Assembly (NCBI RefSeq): GCF_963675165.1 | Contig: NC_087386.1 | Coordinates: forward strand, 4,408,169-4,472,168 | Reading direction: 5' to 3' | Source of the DNA: Halichondria panicea | Lineage: Eukaryota; Porifera; Demospongiae; Suberitida; Halichondriidae | DNA length: 64,000 nucleotides | Translations under genes and position numbers: made by a program | Notes under the pieces: model-generated | The model's input: only the letters and a program-made list of their open reading frames with translations | What the model was told of the DNA's origin: nothing | Database searches by the model: none | Part shown: positions 46,614 to 64,000 of the stretch, one piece after another | Layout: every line of letters begins with the position of its first letter | Numbering within the stretch: position 1 is the first letter of the stretch

Positions 46614-48914
46614 TGTGTGTGTGTAGACTGCTACAGCTGCTCAAGGATCGATCCAGTGCAAGTAACAGTTTCTATAGTCATGCTCTCTTGGATTTAAATT
46701 CATGGATTTGCAAAATACTGCTTCGTTCTCGAATTATGCCTAGTTTTGCTTACTTGGAATACGATCGCAGCCTTTTCAGAAGAGCACGTATAGCCAAACT
46801 TGTTCACCGAGTGTTGCTACTCTACTTAGTAGTTAGCTTGCACTAGAACGCTAGCTATTGGTAGCTGCAAGAGTGAGAAGAGAGCTGCAAGGCTCTGCTG
46901 ATGCTGCCATTAATCTTATACTTGAACAATCGTAGTCGATGATTACCCATGCACTCTTTGAGTTTCCCTGTGATTTTGGACTCTGCTCAGGATTCTGCCT
47001 GCATGCAGCAAATTCATTAATGCTATTAGCAGCTTTATGTTATGTAGCGTTGGCACCTAGCTCCACCGAGGCATCAGCACCCGCGGTGCTTTCATTACTG
47101 TAACAATTATTATAATTATGTTTCCCTTCAATTATTAGGAAAACCATCGTCTGCTACGGGAGATACTCTTATGAAGACTGAGAGAAAGAGTGATCAGCAG
47201 CAATACTCTGGTATATGTAGCCCCTTTATCTGTAAACTTACTACAGAAATTTGAAAGCTATAATATTATAGAAGCTATTAATATTTCAGAAGTTATCACT
47301 CTAACCAAAAGTATACCTAGAAACCAGTAAATCATGAATTATATACACTGTGGACATTTGTAGACCCATAAAGGATACCTAAACCATTTAACTTATGAAG
47401 TCTGAGACCTTAGCTGTTTAAGGTTAGTCGATTATACCCACTATAACAATTTGCTGTTGTTTTTATTAATCCCCCCAAACCCACCACCTTGTGTTTCCAT
47501 AGAAACATTTTTGTAGCTTGGTCATTCACCTACACAATGGTATCAGCACCATTTCTTAGAAAGGTTTCAATCAAAAGATAATTATCAACATTAATTTAAG
47601 TACAGCCACTCACACAGTTGTGGTAACCACTCTCTATATGCTGCATGGTTGCTGCACTGTAATTGTAAGCGCCAACTCAGACTTAACAGTGTCCTAAAAA
47701 ATCTCCATTGGTTGCTGTTATGTCGCTTATAATATATAGTATTATATATGTCGCGAATAATTACTTTTTGACCCAATATTTTTACTTTCGTTATATTTTT
47801 TCTTTTCTTCAGGTGAATTGTCCTCTGTTACAGTAATGGAAGATGTGTGTTAGAAGACTGGAGTGAGGGACCAACAACTCAATCAAGAAATCCCTGAGAG
47901 TGACATCATTCTAATCGCGCAGAAATTTCCTCACCTGCTGAACGTGCACAAGGTAGGCAGTACTCTAAATCTTATATCTACTTATCCTCCTGACATTTTG
48001 GCAAGGGGAGCAAATGGTGCACGTGCATGATATTAGGGGGTTGATGACATGTATATATCTAGAGGGTTCGTGACCCCCAGGAATTCATTACTATATCTGC
48101 CCTGTTAAGAATATTGTTCACCAGAACCCCTCAATTGCCATTGAGTTTCCTCTAGAAGATATTTCCGAGGGGGAAACCCCACCAAATGAAACCCTGTTGA
48201 TTGTTGTTTTTGTACAGGCTTTGACCATCAACGATCTACAACATGTTTACAAGAAACTACATGAAAGTGCCAGCCCTCACTGGTTCAATCTGGGATTGGC
48301 TTTAGGTCTAACTCATCTTGTTCTCACCAACATCGATAGCAAGCATCGTGGAAATAATGTGTCATGCTTGCGTGAAATGTTGGCCAGGCTCCTGAGTACA
48401 CAACATGTAACATGGAGTCTCCTGTCAGACGCTCTCAAAAAGCCCACAGTGGATCTTATCAATTTGGCTGACAGCATCACAGGTAACTATTTGTGCATTT
48501 TTTTATATTCGCCATTTTAGTGAATGATATAAACTGTCAAGAAAATTGTAGGTAACTATTTTCAGTGTGCATTTTTTTTTGTTCGCCTGTGTGTCATTTT
48601 TAGAGCTTAATAGACTGTCACGAAAATTGTAAATTGTTATTTTAGTGATGTCTTTATTTCTTCATTCAGCCAATCAATCCACAACTCCTAACCTGCTTGA
48701 TCGACTCAATCTCACATCAGCCGACCTTGGTGATGTAACTGATGTCACACGTCGTTATGGCAATCAAGCTGGAGTGGCTCATGCATTGATAGTGTGGCAA
48801 AGAGTGAATCCTTCCAGAGCTACCTTCAGGGCCTTGGTGGAAATTGCCCTAGGACTGAGAAGAGGAGACATTGCTACAGACATCTGTAGGTTCATTGTAG
48901 AAAATGGCGGTTAG
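43759..48914 (+). CDS. Roco-like GTPase / Death-domain protein, paralogue of gene 1, with in-frame stop
   Basis: Exons: 43759-45939, 45998-46066, 46227-46292, 46418-46471, 47139-47210, 47813-47952, 48218-48482 and 48670-48914 (stop TAG 48912). The upstream limit is uncertain: an open frame runs from ATG 43635, but a splice-like CTGTTTAG precedes 43759. GTPase motifs: GPAGTGKT (43833-43856), DSGGQPQFHDI (about 44417) and VGTFLDQL in place of NKxD. A COR-like module then ends in CPCKKS and WLDN. Linker exons and two Death-like exons follow. In exon 47813-47952 codon 47851-47853 is TAG, where gene 1 reads an amino acid. Translation would stop before the Death domains unless this is read through, edited or an assembly error. 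Confidence 0.7.
45998..47210 (+). repeat. Four tandem linker exons (gene 43759 copy)
   Basis: Exons of 69, 66, 54 and 72 bp (45998-46066, 46227-46292, 46418-46471, 47139-47210) all sit between phase-1 introns. They encode variants of a unit beginning E-S-S-S-V-T-G/R-D and ending S-D-Q-Q-Q-Y-S. The intron before the fourth carries the dispersed repeat of 46530-47020. Confidence 0.65.
46530..47020. repeat. Dispersed repeat with GT microsatellite
   Basis: GCAAGCGAGGTATATAC is followed by a GT tract (about 46561-46625) and a block matching 31860-32250. It is an intronic, non-coding copy of the GCCTCGGTG family. Confidence 0.65.
47440..47640. repeat. Paralogous segment that is the empty site for the 14995 element
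   Basis: This stretch matches 14925-15545 on both sides of the transposon (CCCACCA, GAAACATTTTT, CATTCACCTA, GGTATCAGCACCATTTCTTAG). It has only one CATTCACCT and no element. Confidence 0.8.
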
Positions 48915-49690
48915 ATAATAGTTTTTGTACACACCCATGCACCTCCAATTATAGTTGTCAGTATTATTATACCTCGATTATTATAGTTCCTATGTTTAAT
49001 TATTTTGCTATAAAGTAAATTTAATTTGTACTCAACCTCATTACTTAGCCTCATTCTCTTCCCTCTAATTTTCCAGCGCAAGCCTCTGCTCACGTATCCA
49101 TTTAGTGATAATTGTTTCACATTCACCTATTATATACACCTCAACTTTATTCTTCACCCCAATGTACATGTGGTTCTATTATTGTTGTCACACTGAGCTA
49201 TCAGGTCGACTTGTTTGCATGATATATATATATATACCGTACATACTCTACAATAACATTTTAGAAGCATACAATTAATGTAGCTCTCAATATAAATTAC
49301 CATTGTGTAGAACCTGTTTCTCTCGACTCTATACAGCCATTCAAACAGAGCTCGAGCTCAATTAATATAATAGCTCAGTTCTTGTGAGTGAAATATTATT
49401 ATACATTGCTGTTTAATAGTATAGTACGTACGTACCGTATAGCGTGAAATTTTTGTGGGGTGCAAAATTTCGCGTTTTTTTAGGGCAGAGTAGTGAACGC
49501 GAAAATTAAAACCAGGATAAACTCCCACACATCGGTATTTCACATTCTGATGGGTGTAGTTTCCTAGCACTGAACCGCGAATATTAGAACCCACGAACAT
49601 TTCTGCTGAGGGCTCTGGAGCCAAATAGCGAACATTTCCCGCTATACAGTATAATATTGATTGAGTGGCTAATGTTTTGATAAAGACAAA
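48915..49690. other. Gap between convergent Roco and JMJD4 genes
   Basis: The two genes converge here. The stretch is AT-rich with no exon; its main content is the MITE at 49433-49651. Confidence 0.5.
49433..49651. mobile_element. Palindromic MITE, TACCGTATAG family (copy 3)
   Basis: TACCGTATAGCGTGAAAT to CCCGCTATACAGTA. The inner part is the inverse of 36304-36534 (GAACCGCGAATATTAGAACC), so the two copies are the same subfamily in opposite directions. Confidence 0.8.
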
Positions 49691-55833
<6,143 letters not shown>

Positions 55834-57276
55834 GCATGGAAGGTAAATTAATGGTAGTTTATTATATTAATTTATAAGGTAAAGATGGTTCAAATAAAAA
55901 CATAATTATTAACTTTTTTGTTGAGTTGTGCAGGGAAATCCCTAGCCACAATAGAAACATGTTTGACAGGTTTTTGGCCATTTTATAGATCACCATCAAA
56001 TCCGCCATGCATTTTTCGGGCTGATTAATACTTCAGTAAGCAAGCACGATAGCAAAGGCTTGATGAATGAGTGAAGCAAGCATTGACTTGGATATTCAGT
56101 GATCATGTACGGGTGTGCATCTACAAAGAGGTGAGGGTTGATCAAACCAAACGTTGGTACGTACGTCTAGTATAGTCTAGTAGCAAGCTAGCTAGCTATG
56201 GAGCTCGTAGCTGTCTTATGGTGGGTTTATAACAAGATGTACTGAATGTGTACTGTTGGCTCTTCCATGGTAACAGATCTATCAACTGCCCTTAGCTGTA
56301 TTATGTCATGATTATGTTAACATGAATAAAGTGACACCAACATTATGACAAAGCAAATTATTTTCCCAACATGAGATCATCATACGGGTACCCTGTCTTA
56401 AAAGTACACTCTGTGATTCCCAGTGCTCATAGTTATTGACTGCAGTTGTAGTCTGTGCAGCCGTCCCTAGCTACCGTGTAGCCCTTGTTTGTAGTATTTG
56501 CAGTACGTGTCACCGTTTGACTGAGAAGTTGTACCAATCTTATTAAGAGCGATTCGCAGCTTGTTGCATGTGAGTATAATGGTTGTGTGTAGTGTAGGTG
56601 TTAACGATACTGTCATAACATCCATTGATATCACTCCCTTGCTATGAAGATTCTTTTGTCTCCTGATCTTTGTCCGATTAGATCCTTTTGACACCACCTG
56701 CATACAAAGAGCAAGCCTTCTTTGTTGTGTCTTTATTATGTGTGAACTTTGAAATTTTTGGAAGCTAGTGACGTATTGCTGACATGTTAGCAGTTAAGTT
56801 AGCAAAACTTGACTAACTAGTTTCTGTGCATGATGTCAATTGCATTCATTGTGTTGATGTCATGGTTGTTATGTAATTCTCATCCGTTATTCATAGTGGA
56901 AGTGATAAGTATCATGTCCGTAGGTATGTTAAATCTGCATACAATTACGTTTCATCTCTCCCCACACGCACACAGGTGTGTCTACCTATCGTCTGCAGTT
57001 TTCTTGCGGATTAGATAGCTACTATCTCGTGATTTCCCCTTCCCCTACTTGTATCAAGTCACTATTTCACAACCCTACCCTACGCACAAAACGAAAAAAA
57101 CACATTTTTATCTATATAGTATTTCTATTTTGAAACGTCTGTTGATCGTTTGTCTTTGGTCGCAGTTAGTATGAACTAACATTCGTCATTGAGTGTACCT
57201 GAAGATTTCGTCTCTTTAAGTGTCTCTACAGTTGTTCTGAATTCATCTTCCGACAAAATCACACACATCACCGCCA
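55834..57276. promoter_or_regulatory. Head-to-head JMJD4 / Roquin intergenic region
   Basis: 1443 bp separate the two start codons of divergently transcribed genes, so both promoters should lie here. No clear TATA box or repeat family stands out. An open frame at 56467-56703 (-) has no recognised domain. Confidence 0.45.
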
Positions 57277-60200
57277 ATGCAGCCTCCAAGCTGGACCGAG
57301 TTCCTCCACTGCTGTGTATGCATCAGCAAGTTTGACACTCATACATCCATCCCCGTCAGCCTGAGTTGTGGACACACACTGTGCTCTAAATGCCTCGCCA
57401 AACTCAATACTCAGATATGCCCCTACGACAAGAACCCCATTGGTCCGTTAGTTGAGAGCTTACCAAAGAATTTCGCTATTCTTCAGCTTCTTGAAGATGT
57501 CCCGAGCGCACAAGACGAACGGTACACAGATCTGGACAAAGTGGGCGTGGTTGATGCCGACCGTACCAGTTTTCTGGATGCCATGGAAGCTTTGGGTAAG
57601 TGAAATACTTGCAAGCAATGTGTTGACTCCTAGCTACACTACACTGGAATGATTGCTTCCTCTAATGCTTCCTCTGCATTTATTACACCCACACAATTGC
57701 ATATAAACACTATTGTCCTATTTCCACTTCAATCCATACAACGTGCACACAAACCAGTATGTACGTCATCGCCATAACCACAACTCATCTATCCCAACAC
57801 ACACACAGACAAACTGGCCCACTTCCTGCTCCCACTCGCCGACCAGACTGCCACCAGCAATCCAGGCTCCCACCTCACCAAACCAATGCTGAGGAAGCTA
57901 GTCTCCATAGTGACCTGCCAGGCCCTTGAGAGTGAAGGGCGTGTGCGTATCCTCAGGGCTGCACGCTCTATTGCTGATAGGACTGTCACAGAGCTCCTAG
58001 TCATGCATCAGAATCAGCAACAGTTGTCTACCCAGCTCTGGACAGCTGTCAAGAACAGAGGCTGCCAGTTTCTGGGCCCTGTCATGCAGGAGGAGGCCCT
58101 CAAGCTAGTGCTCATGGTTAGGAGTCAATCTATAACACATTAAAATAACCCCCCCCCCGATAATAATGATGTGTATAGTTTTGCTACTCGTGGAGTGAAT
58201 GTGTTGTGTGGAATTTCAACTAATTAATTACTTTAAAAAGACAACGTGGTATGATGTAATAAACTTTGGTAGACTGTAGAGAGTGTGGGAAACTGTCGTT
58301 GGTGTAATGGTATGACATAATTATTATGACATTGTCAATTTGTCCCAATTTCTAATTTTCCCATGATGGTATAAATATTGCTCAGTGTTTTGTTTTATCT
58401 ATAAATTGTGTGGGCAGCATACTCACTTGACAAATCATAAGTGTACAAACATAAAATAAAAAAATAGTAGCGACTCGTGTTTTTATTCTCTTTGATCTCT
58501 AAAATCACATTGTAACACAGTTCTTATCTGTTATGCAATTGCATGGATACATGCACTCGTGTACTTGCATATCTAATCAGTGTCGTTTTCCCCTGTACTG
58601 TAGGTACTGCAGAGTGGCAAGTTCATGGCTCGCAAGACCATTGTGTTGTACGTGGTCCAGAAGTTGCTCCAGGACTTCCCTCAGGCCAGCAAGACCTCCG
58701 TGGGTCATGTTGTTCAGCTGCTGTATAGGGCCTCTTGCTTCAATGTAAGTCAGTGTACAAGTGTAATTGTAATTATGTGCTGTGTTTCATGGCATTTGTG
58801 TGCATTCTTTGTACATTTGCTTTGTCGTTTGCTTTTGAGCGCCTTACACATCAGAAGTTTAGGTTTATATTATGTAATCTGGCTGTGGGTGGAATTGGCT
58901 CGAGTTAGTGAGCATTAGGGAATTAGTGGGCATTTGTTAAGTCTACATGTAGCAGAAGACCACTTTGACACCTTGTACATGTCTGGCCCATTAATGCAGT
59001 CTGTGCTTAGAGGTTTGTCTCTAAACAGCGACAGCACTTGAATTTAAGATGTGCATGCATGAGCTGTGTGAAGGTCAAACCTAGCAAACTGCGAAGCTAT
59101 TGCTTGCAGTCTGCATGGGTATTGTCGTGGTTCATTAATTATACTTTTAGTGGTTTCAGTATCCCTTAGTAGCTTCCTGTTTGGGTAGCTATTGTTGTAC
59201 TTTTGAATGGTCATGTTTGACTGCACTACCATAGTCATTCATTTATGTACATCAGTCATGTATATTTAGAGAACATTTGATGTTTGTAGTAGGATGTAGG
59301 TCATTGGTTGCTATAGAAATGACAGTTTCCCAAGAGGACGTGTTGTGTGTAGCCTATTCATGACATATGGTAGGTAGTCTTTGTGTCCTGTTTAGGGTAG
59401 CTTCTATATATGAACTATGATGAACCTGTGGGGTGACAAGTAAGTTTCTGGGAATATGGTTGTGAACACATCACTACAGTGGATTCTGTGGCCATGACAT
59501 ACATGTACACTGTCTCTATAACTGCTTGTTTCCATGGGAGAGAGGCTCTAGAGGGAATGAATACCTAGAGGGAAGGCTATAATTGTTTTAGCATTCCCTG
59601 TGTAAAGTGAGCGTCTTAAGGTTTACACATCCACTTTACGACTGCTGCATTAGTGCTCTGAATCTAGGGAAGTAATACAGCTGCTGCATTAGTGCTCTGG
59701 TATCTAGGGAAGTAATAGGGCTGCTACAAAATTAAATTGTTTACACGTCCACTTTACGACTGCTGCATTAGTGTTCTGGTATCTAGGGAAGTAATACAGC
59801 TGCTGCATTAGTGCTCTGGTAGCTAGGGAAGTAACTAGGGCTGCTACACGCTACATTAGTGTCTGGTACATGTATCTAGGAAGTAATTTACACTAGACTA
59901 TCAGGTTACACAATTTGCTTTGTGTGACTACCTTAATGTGCCCATTACGGGAATGTGCAAGAATCGACTTTTTAAACTTTGATACCTAGTCAAGTTGGGA
60001 CTCTCTAATGTAGGGGAAACTATTTCCTAATTGTATTTTAAAGAGATCTGTTAGACAGATCAAATATCTCACAATCCCTAATTGTGGAAACTCGTACTAC
60101 CGTAAGACCTTGCTTTAAAGCGACACTTTTAATAATTACGAAGCCAGGGGTCGCTTCTTTTGGAGGTTGAAAAATTATATTGAAGTCCTGGTGTCGCATA

Positions 60201-60463
60201 TTTAGAGGGTCGCATCTAACTTTACAGAGTCTACTTGCCTCGATTTCAGGCCACTTAAAAACACTGATTTTCCAGTGGGCTACAATCGAGGCTAGGGAGT
60301 GGCTACATTTACCGCTATTTAGAACGTGACATTATAGTCAACGCAGCTAACATCTACTTTTCAAAAAATTGCTGAAGCTCCTGGGTGTCGCATATTTGGA
60401 GGGTCGCCTTAAATCGAGGTATTACGGTATTTCAACTCTAAGTGGTTCAACTTCCTCCACACA

Positions 60464-60533
<70 letters not shown>

Positions 60534-63500
60534 GTTGAAAAGAGAGAGGATGACTCATCACTGATGCAGCTGAAAGAGGAGGTGAGTTTCTAAGCTTCCT
60601 AGTAATGTATTATAATTGCTGTCACGAGCCACACCCTAAATTATGGTATGCACTCAGCATAATGATGTTTACTGCTTTTATTAATAATAAATTACAGAGG
60701 CTGCTTGGTTTTGAACAGGTAATATCTTCCTAGCAACCACTTCAGATCAATTACATGTGTAGGTGTAGCCAATAATATTATTGTTAGTTGAGTTCTGTGA
60801 AGGTATTCCATGCATGCATGTATAAAATGAGCAGCTCATGGTTGACTGAGTCACTACATGTGCGTGTGCATGCATTGTACCTTTGAAATGGGCTGACAAT
60901 TGAATACCTACATGTGTGCAGTATGGGGTGATTATAGTGTGGTTGCTTGGGAATAGTTTCGTAATGATGTGGCATATGTGATATATATACGAGTGATTCA
61001 CGGCTGCTATTTTGGGAGGTTATGATGTGCGTATGATCTCATGCTGCTGTGCTGACAGTCACATGGGTGTGTTATATTAGAAATACACACTTACTATTGC
61101 TATGTTTCCATAGCATCAATTCATGTGACCCAGCTTGTGTTTATACATGTAATTATAGCGTAGCCTCAAGTTTCATGTTGCATAGAATGACTATAACAAT
61201 ATTGATACAGTTAACCGACAGGTTGCATTATTCCCAGAAAACTTGTTTTGTACAATTTAAAAAGGTTTCTCATGCAATTTGCTCTAGTCGCCAAACATGT
61301 TACATGTATATATCAGTCACCTAAATTACCCTCCCCCACTCATACTTACAGTTTCGCTCATATGAGTTGCTCCGTCGTGAGCACGATGCCCAGATCATCC
61401 GCATGGCAATGGAGGCGGGGCTTCGTATCTCCCCAGAACAGTGGTCCAGTCTCCTCTATGGCAGCCACACGCACAAGTCCGACATGCAGTCCATCATTGA
61501 TAAGGTGAGAGTTAGAGAATGTGCTCTTGTATAGAGATGGCACATGGAGTACATGTAAGTTTCCAAAGTGAAAGAATGACTTGTGCGGTTCATTTTGGAA
61601 TACTTGCAGTTGGGGTGCTTTTAGGTTAATTGCCTTTTTTCGGTTATTGCATGCTCTACATACATGTATGAGACTCAATCACCTGTCAACATTTGTCATC
61701 ATCCTTACATGTGTACACACTGCTATACACACACCCACACACCCACACACACACACACACACACACACAGCTTATCTCTCAGGGAGCCACCTCCTCTGGG
61801 CTAAGTGAGCTGATCATCGCCATAGGGAGGTCTCAGGACCCGTACAACCTCTCAGAGAAGATAGTACCCCACCTTGAGATACTTCTCAGGAATGACATCA
61901 CCAACAACGAGAAATGTGAGCAAGAGAGCATGTTGGGGGGAGGGGGGGGGAGGCATAGCTGTACTTTTATGGGTGCGTATGACTAGCATGCTGCTGTTGG
62001 CAGATCTTCTGTAGTGGAATGGGGGTGAACCTTGTGCATTAGTAGTCATGCTTGGTCAATCCACTTTGACTGTGGCCAACAGTCACATAACCACAATGAA
62101 CAAGCCTCCAACAATATCAACTCATCCAGTGGGTCCTGTACGAGGAATGTTTTGGGTGGGTTCTTAGACGAGAAAGTACATGTATGAGTGGAGCCTCTAT
62201 TCTTGTACCTACATGTACATGTACATGTACGTTTCCTTACTTTGATATTCAAATAAAAGTTGTTATACATCCTTCTCCAGTTAAACTTTAAGAAAGCCCT
62301 TGTTGTGAATACATGGGAAGATTGTTTTGATATCACATTCTAAATTTGTGAGGAAACACTTTTATTGCCCTTTACACCTCCAGGTACAAAGTTGGCTGGC
62401 AGCTGGTCCAGTTTCAGCGAATACATGCATGCCTTGCATAACGCCCTCCAGGGATTCTCCACCTTCATGCAGGTAAGAGACACTGCAATACGTAGGTGTA
62501 GGTGTACATGTAGGTGTGTCTGAATATGAAAGTTCTGGGATGTTTTTATGGGTATGTAATTTGAAAGTATGAAATCAGTTTGTGTTGTGGAGGTGTTACT
62601 GAAACCCAGTGTTAGGGACTGTTTGCTTCCCATTAAAGTAACTTCAGTGTATACAGTGAAACCAGGTAACAGTTAGGTAATTTAAACCTCCATAGTATGT
62701 GTTTCAACCCGTTTTAGCAGGTTACATTTTCATTACGGCTGCTTTTGTCTGCTCAATAATGGTGACTGCAATAGACTATACTCAGATTGTTACCTTTAGG
62801 GAGTCTGTCCTGTCCCTCCCTATATTATCACCTAACTTTTGCATAGCTATGTCTACATGTAAAAGTATCCTTAGATGCTCGTGTACTCATGGTTTGTATG
62901 AGTTTATTCCCAGTGACTGCATACATGTACATGTACAAATGATCCCCCACACACATACAGATTCAGAGTGGTCGCTTCAAGACGGGCCTATGTCCGAACC
63001 TGAGCAGACCTGAAGGTTGCCCCAGGGGGGATAAGTGCACCTACGCACACACTGAGGAAGAGAGGGAGCTCTATCGCAGTCTATCAAAGGGAACCAAACC
63101 CCCTAAGGCACGTACCGAGCCTGTCAAAATGTGTGGGGCTTCGAGTCGTATAGGTCAAGGAACACGAGGAAGGCACTCAGGAGATTTTGGGCCACCCATA
63201 TCAGATCTACCGATGTATTCGTACATACCGTCCCAGCAAGTGGGTGTGACTCCGATAGCGAGGGAACCTCACTACTTGAGGCAGGGGAGCGGGGAGGGAT
63301 CGTTTGATTCTGGTCCCCTGTCGGGGGGATTCCCCTTCACTGGTAAGCTACATGTACATAATTATTATGTTTACAACCCCTTCGTTTTGCATGGTTTACA
63401 TCTGTATTTTTGTGATTCAGCAAATTTTGTAAATTTTGTTAGATATGTAGGTTGACGTTGAGACTTCATTAACATAACTGTATTGTTTGCAGCCTTCTAA

Positions 63501-63753
63501 TAGTGTACATTACATTCCTCAGATGGTCAGTTGCTGAGTATGCAGAGAGAGTCGGACCCGTCGCTAGGGGTGATCCAACAAGCCCCACCCACCAAGCCGG
63601 CCCAGTATTATCCACCCTCACAGATCGGATACCCCCCACCCCCTCCACAGTATCACACCATCCCTGTCGTCACAGCTCCACACCAGTACATGTATGGTGA
63701 CTCCTCGAGAGATGTGATTTCAGCTGACCAGTCATATTACCGCAATCAAGTCC
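57277..63753 (+). CDS. RC3H1: Roquin (RING, ROQ and CCCH zinc finger), 3' end outside window
   Basis: Family role: binds stem-loop elements in mRNA 3' UTRs and promotes decay; the RING acts as an E3 ligase. Exons: 57277-57595, 57809-58116, 58604-58744, 60534-60581, 61352-61504, 61771-61915, 62384-62472, 62961-63342 and 63523-63753, continuing beyond. The N-terminal C3HC4 RING ([17 protein letters not shown]) follows [10 protein letters not shown], as in vertebrate Roquin. Exons 2-7 give HEPN/ROQ ([71 protein letters not shown]). The CX8CX5CX3H finger lies near 62990-63050. Then comes a Pro-rich tail. Vertebrates have two paralogues (RC3H1, RC3H2); this is presumably the pre-duplication gene, so the symbol is approximate. 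Confidence 0.92.
59622..59886. repeat. Minisatellite, about 41-bp units with a higher-order unit
   Basis: Five units of the type CTGCTGCATTAGTGCTCTGG followed by TATCTAGGGAAGTAATACAG. A longer period includes TTTACACRTCCACTTTACGA, which occurs twice. It is non-coding, in a Roquin intron. Confidence 0.85.
60098..60429. mobile_element. TIR element (TACCGTAAGACC ends) with nested 59-bp palindrome
   Basis: TACCGTAAGACCTTG at the left and GAGGTATTACGGTA at the right are inverse. Inner GTCGCWT blocks repeat. Within it, 60238-60296 (GCCTCGATTTCAGGCCACTT to CAATCGAGGCTA) looks like a tiny member of the TAGCCTCGA family. Confidence 0.7.
60467..60530. repeat. (AC)n microsatellite adjoining a Roquin 3' splice site
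   Basis: About 30 AC units end three bases before the CCTAG that precedes exon 60534-60581. A similar AC tract precedes exon 61771. Confidence 0.9.
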
Positions 63754-64000
63754 GTAAGTTACTAATGTGTAATTTTTGTGAATTAGCATGCACAATTTTT
63801 GTTAATCACCTTAGTGGAGACATCATAGTATAAATGTCTTAGTGATGGCACCTCTTAATTGGTACTAATTACATGCAAGTATGATACACAAGTTGGAGGT
63901 GAATATTGAGTAAAATGTCTTAAAAACTATGCCAGGAATGTGAATGTGAATATGTACACACAACATGTGCTGCTTTCATATTTCACTAATCAACGCGTTT
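63754..64000. other. Roquin intron running off the window
   Basis: The sequence after the splice donor CC|GTAAGT at 63753 is AT-rich, without a further exon before the window end. Confidence 0.6.

Larger units (their letters stand above)
58745..60533. other. Long Roquin intron 3
   Basis: Contents are the minisatellite 59622-59886, the TIR element 60098-60429 and the AC tract 60467-60530 just before the 3' splice site. No nested gene was recognised. Confidence 0.6.

Noticed and set aside
59622-59886. Regularly spaced repeats considered as a CRISPR array
   Set aside because: The units are tandem without unique spacers and the host is a eukaryote; it is a minisatellite.

Overview
The window is intron-rich, AT-rich animal DNA. 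It carries many small terminal-inverted-repeat (TIR) elements and microsatellites. Single-copy animal genes (EDEM3-like, JMJD4, Roquin) sit beside large Roco-type GTPase/Death-domain genes. From memory, this mix best fits a sponge genome such as Amphimedon, but the species is an inference. No bacterial, viral-genome or CRISPR features were seen.

Layout, left to right. (1) 1-2360, + strand: the 3' part of a Roco-like GTPase gene ending in short linker exons and Death-like domains; a close paralogue lies at 43759-48914. (2) 2827-11054, +: a secreted GH47 protein of the EDEM3 type. Its middle exons are tandemly duplicated (about 4062-7272 and 7273-10840), and each copy is damaged at a different place. 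(3) 13119-34551, +: a very large, multi-exon Death/pseudokinase/Roco gene. It has a 2A-like GDIETNPGP motif 60 residues after its first ATG and directly before its first Death domain. Its introns and one exon are full of small DNA transposons, several with clear target-site duplications. (4) 34552-43758: repeats and a decayed antisense ORF interrupted by a 2.2-kb TIR element carrying a RecQ-like helicase fragment. (5) 43759-48914, +: the second Roco/Death gene, which has an in-frame stop in the exon before its Death domains. (6) 49691-55833, -: JMJD4, with a TRAF-like pseudogene in one intron and a perfect (CT)130 tract just upstream of one 3' splice site. (7) 57277-63753 and beyond, +: Roquin (RC3H), head-to-head with JMJD4.

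Functionally, EDEM3, JMJD4 and Roquin are housekeeping-type genes of ER glycoprotein disposal, translation-factor hydroxylation and mRNA decay. The three Roco/Death genes look like parts of an expanded cytosolic signalling or innate-sensing repertoire: GTPase switch, COR-like dimerisation module and multiple Death domains. The 2A-like motif would let the largest one give either a fused product or a separately translated Death/Roco product from the same mRNA. Exon limits come from splice-site and reading-phase consistency read by eye, not from transcripts.
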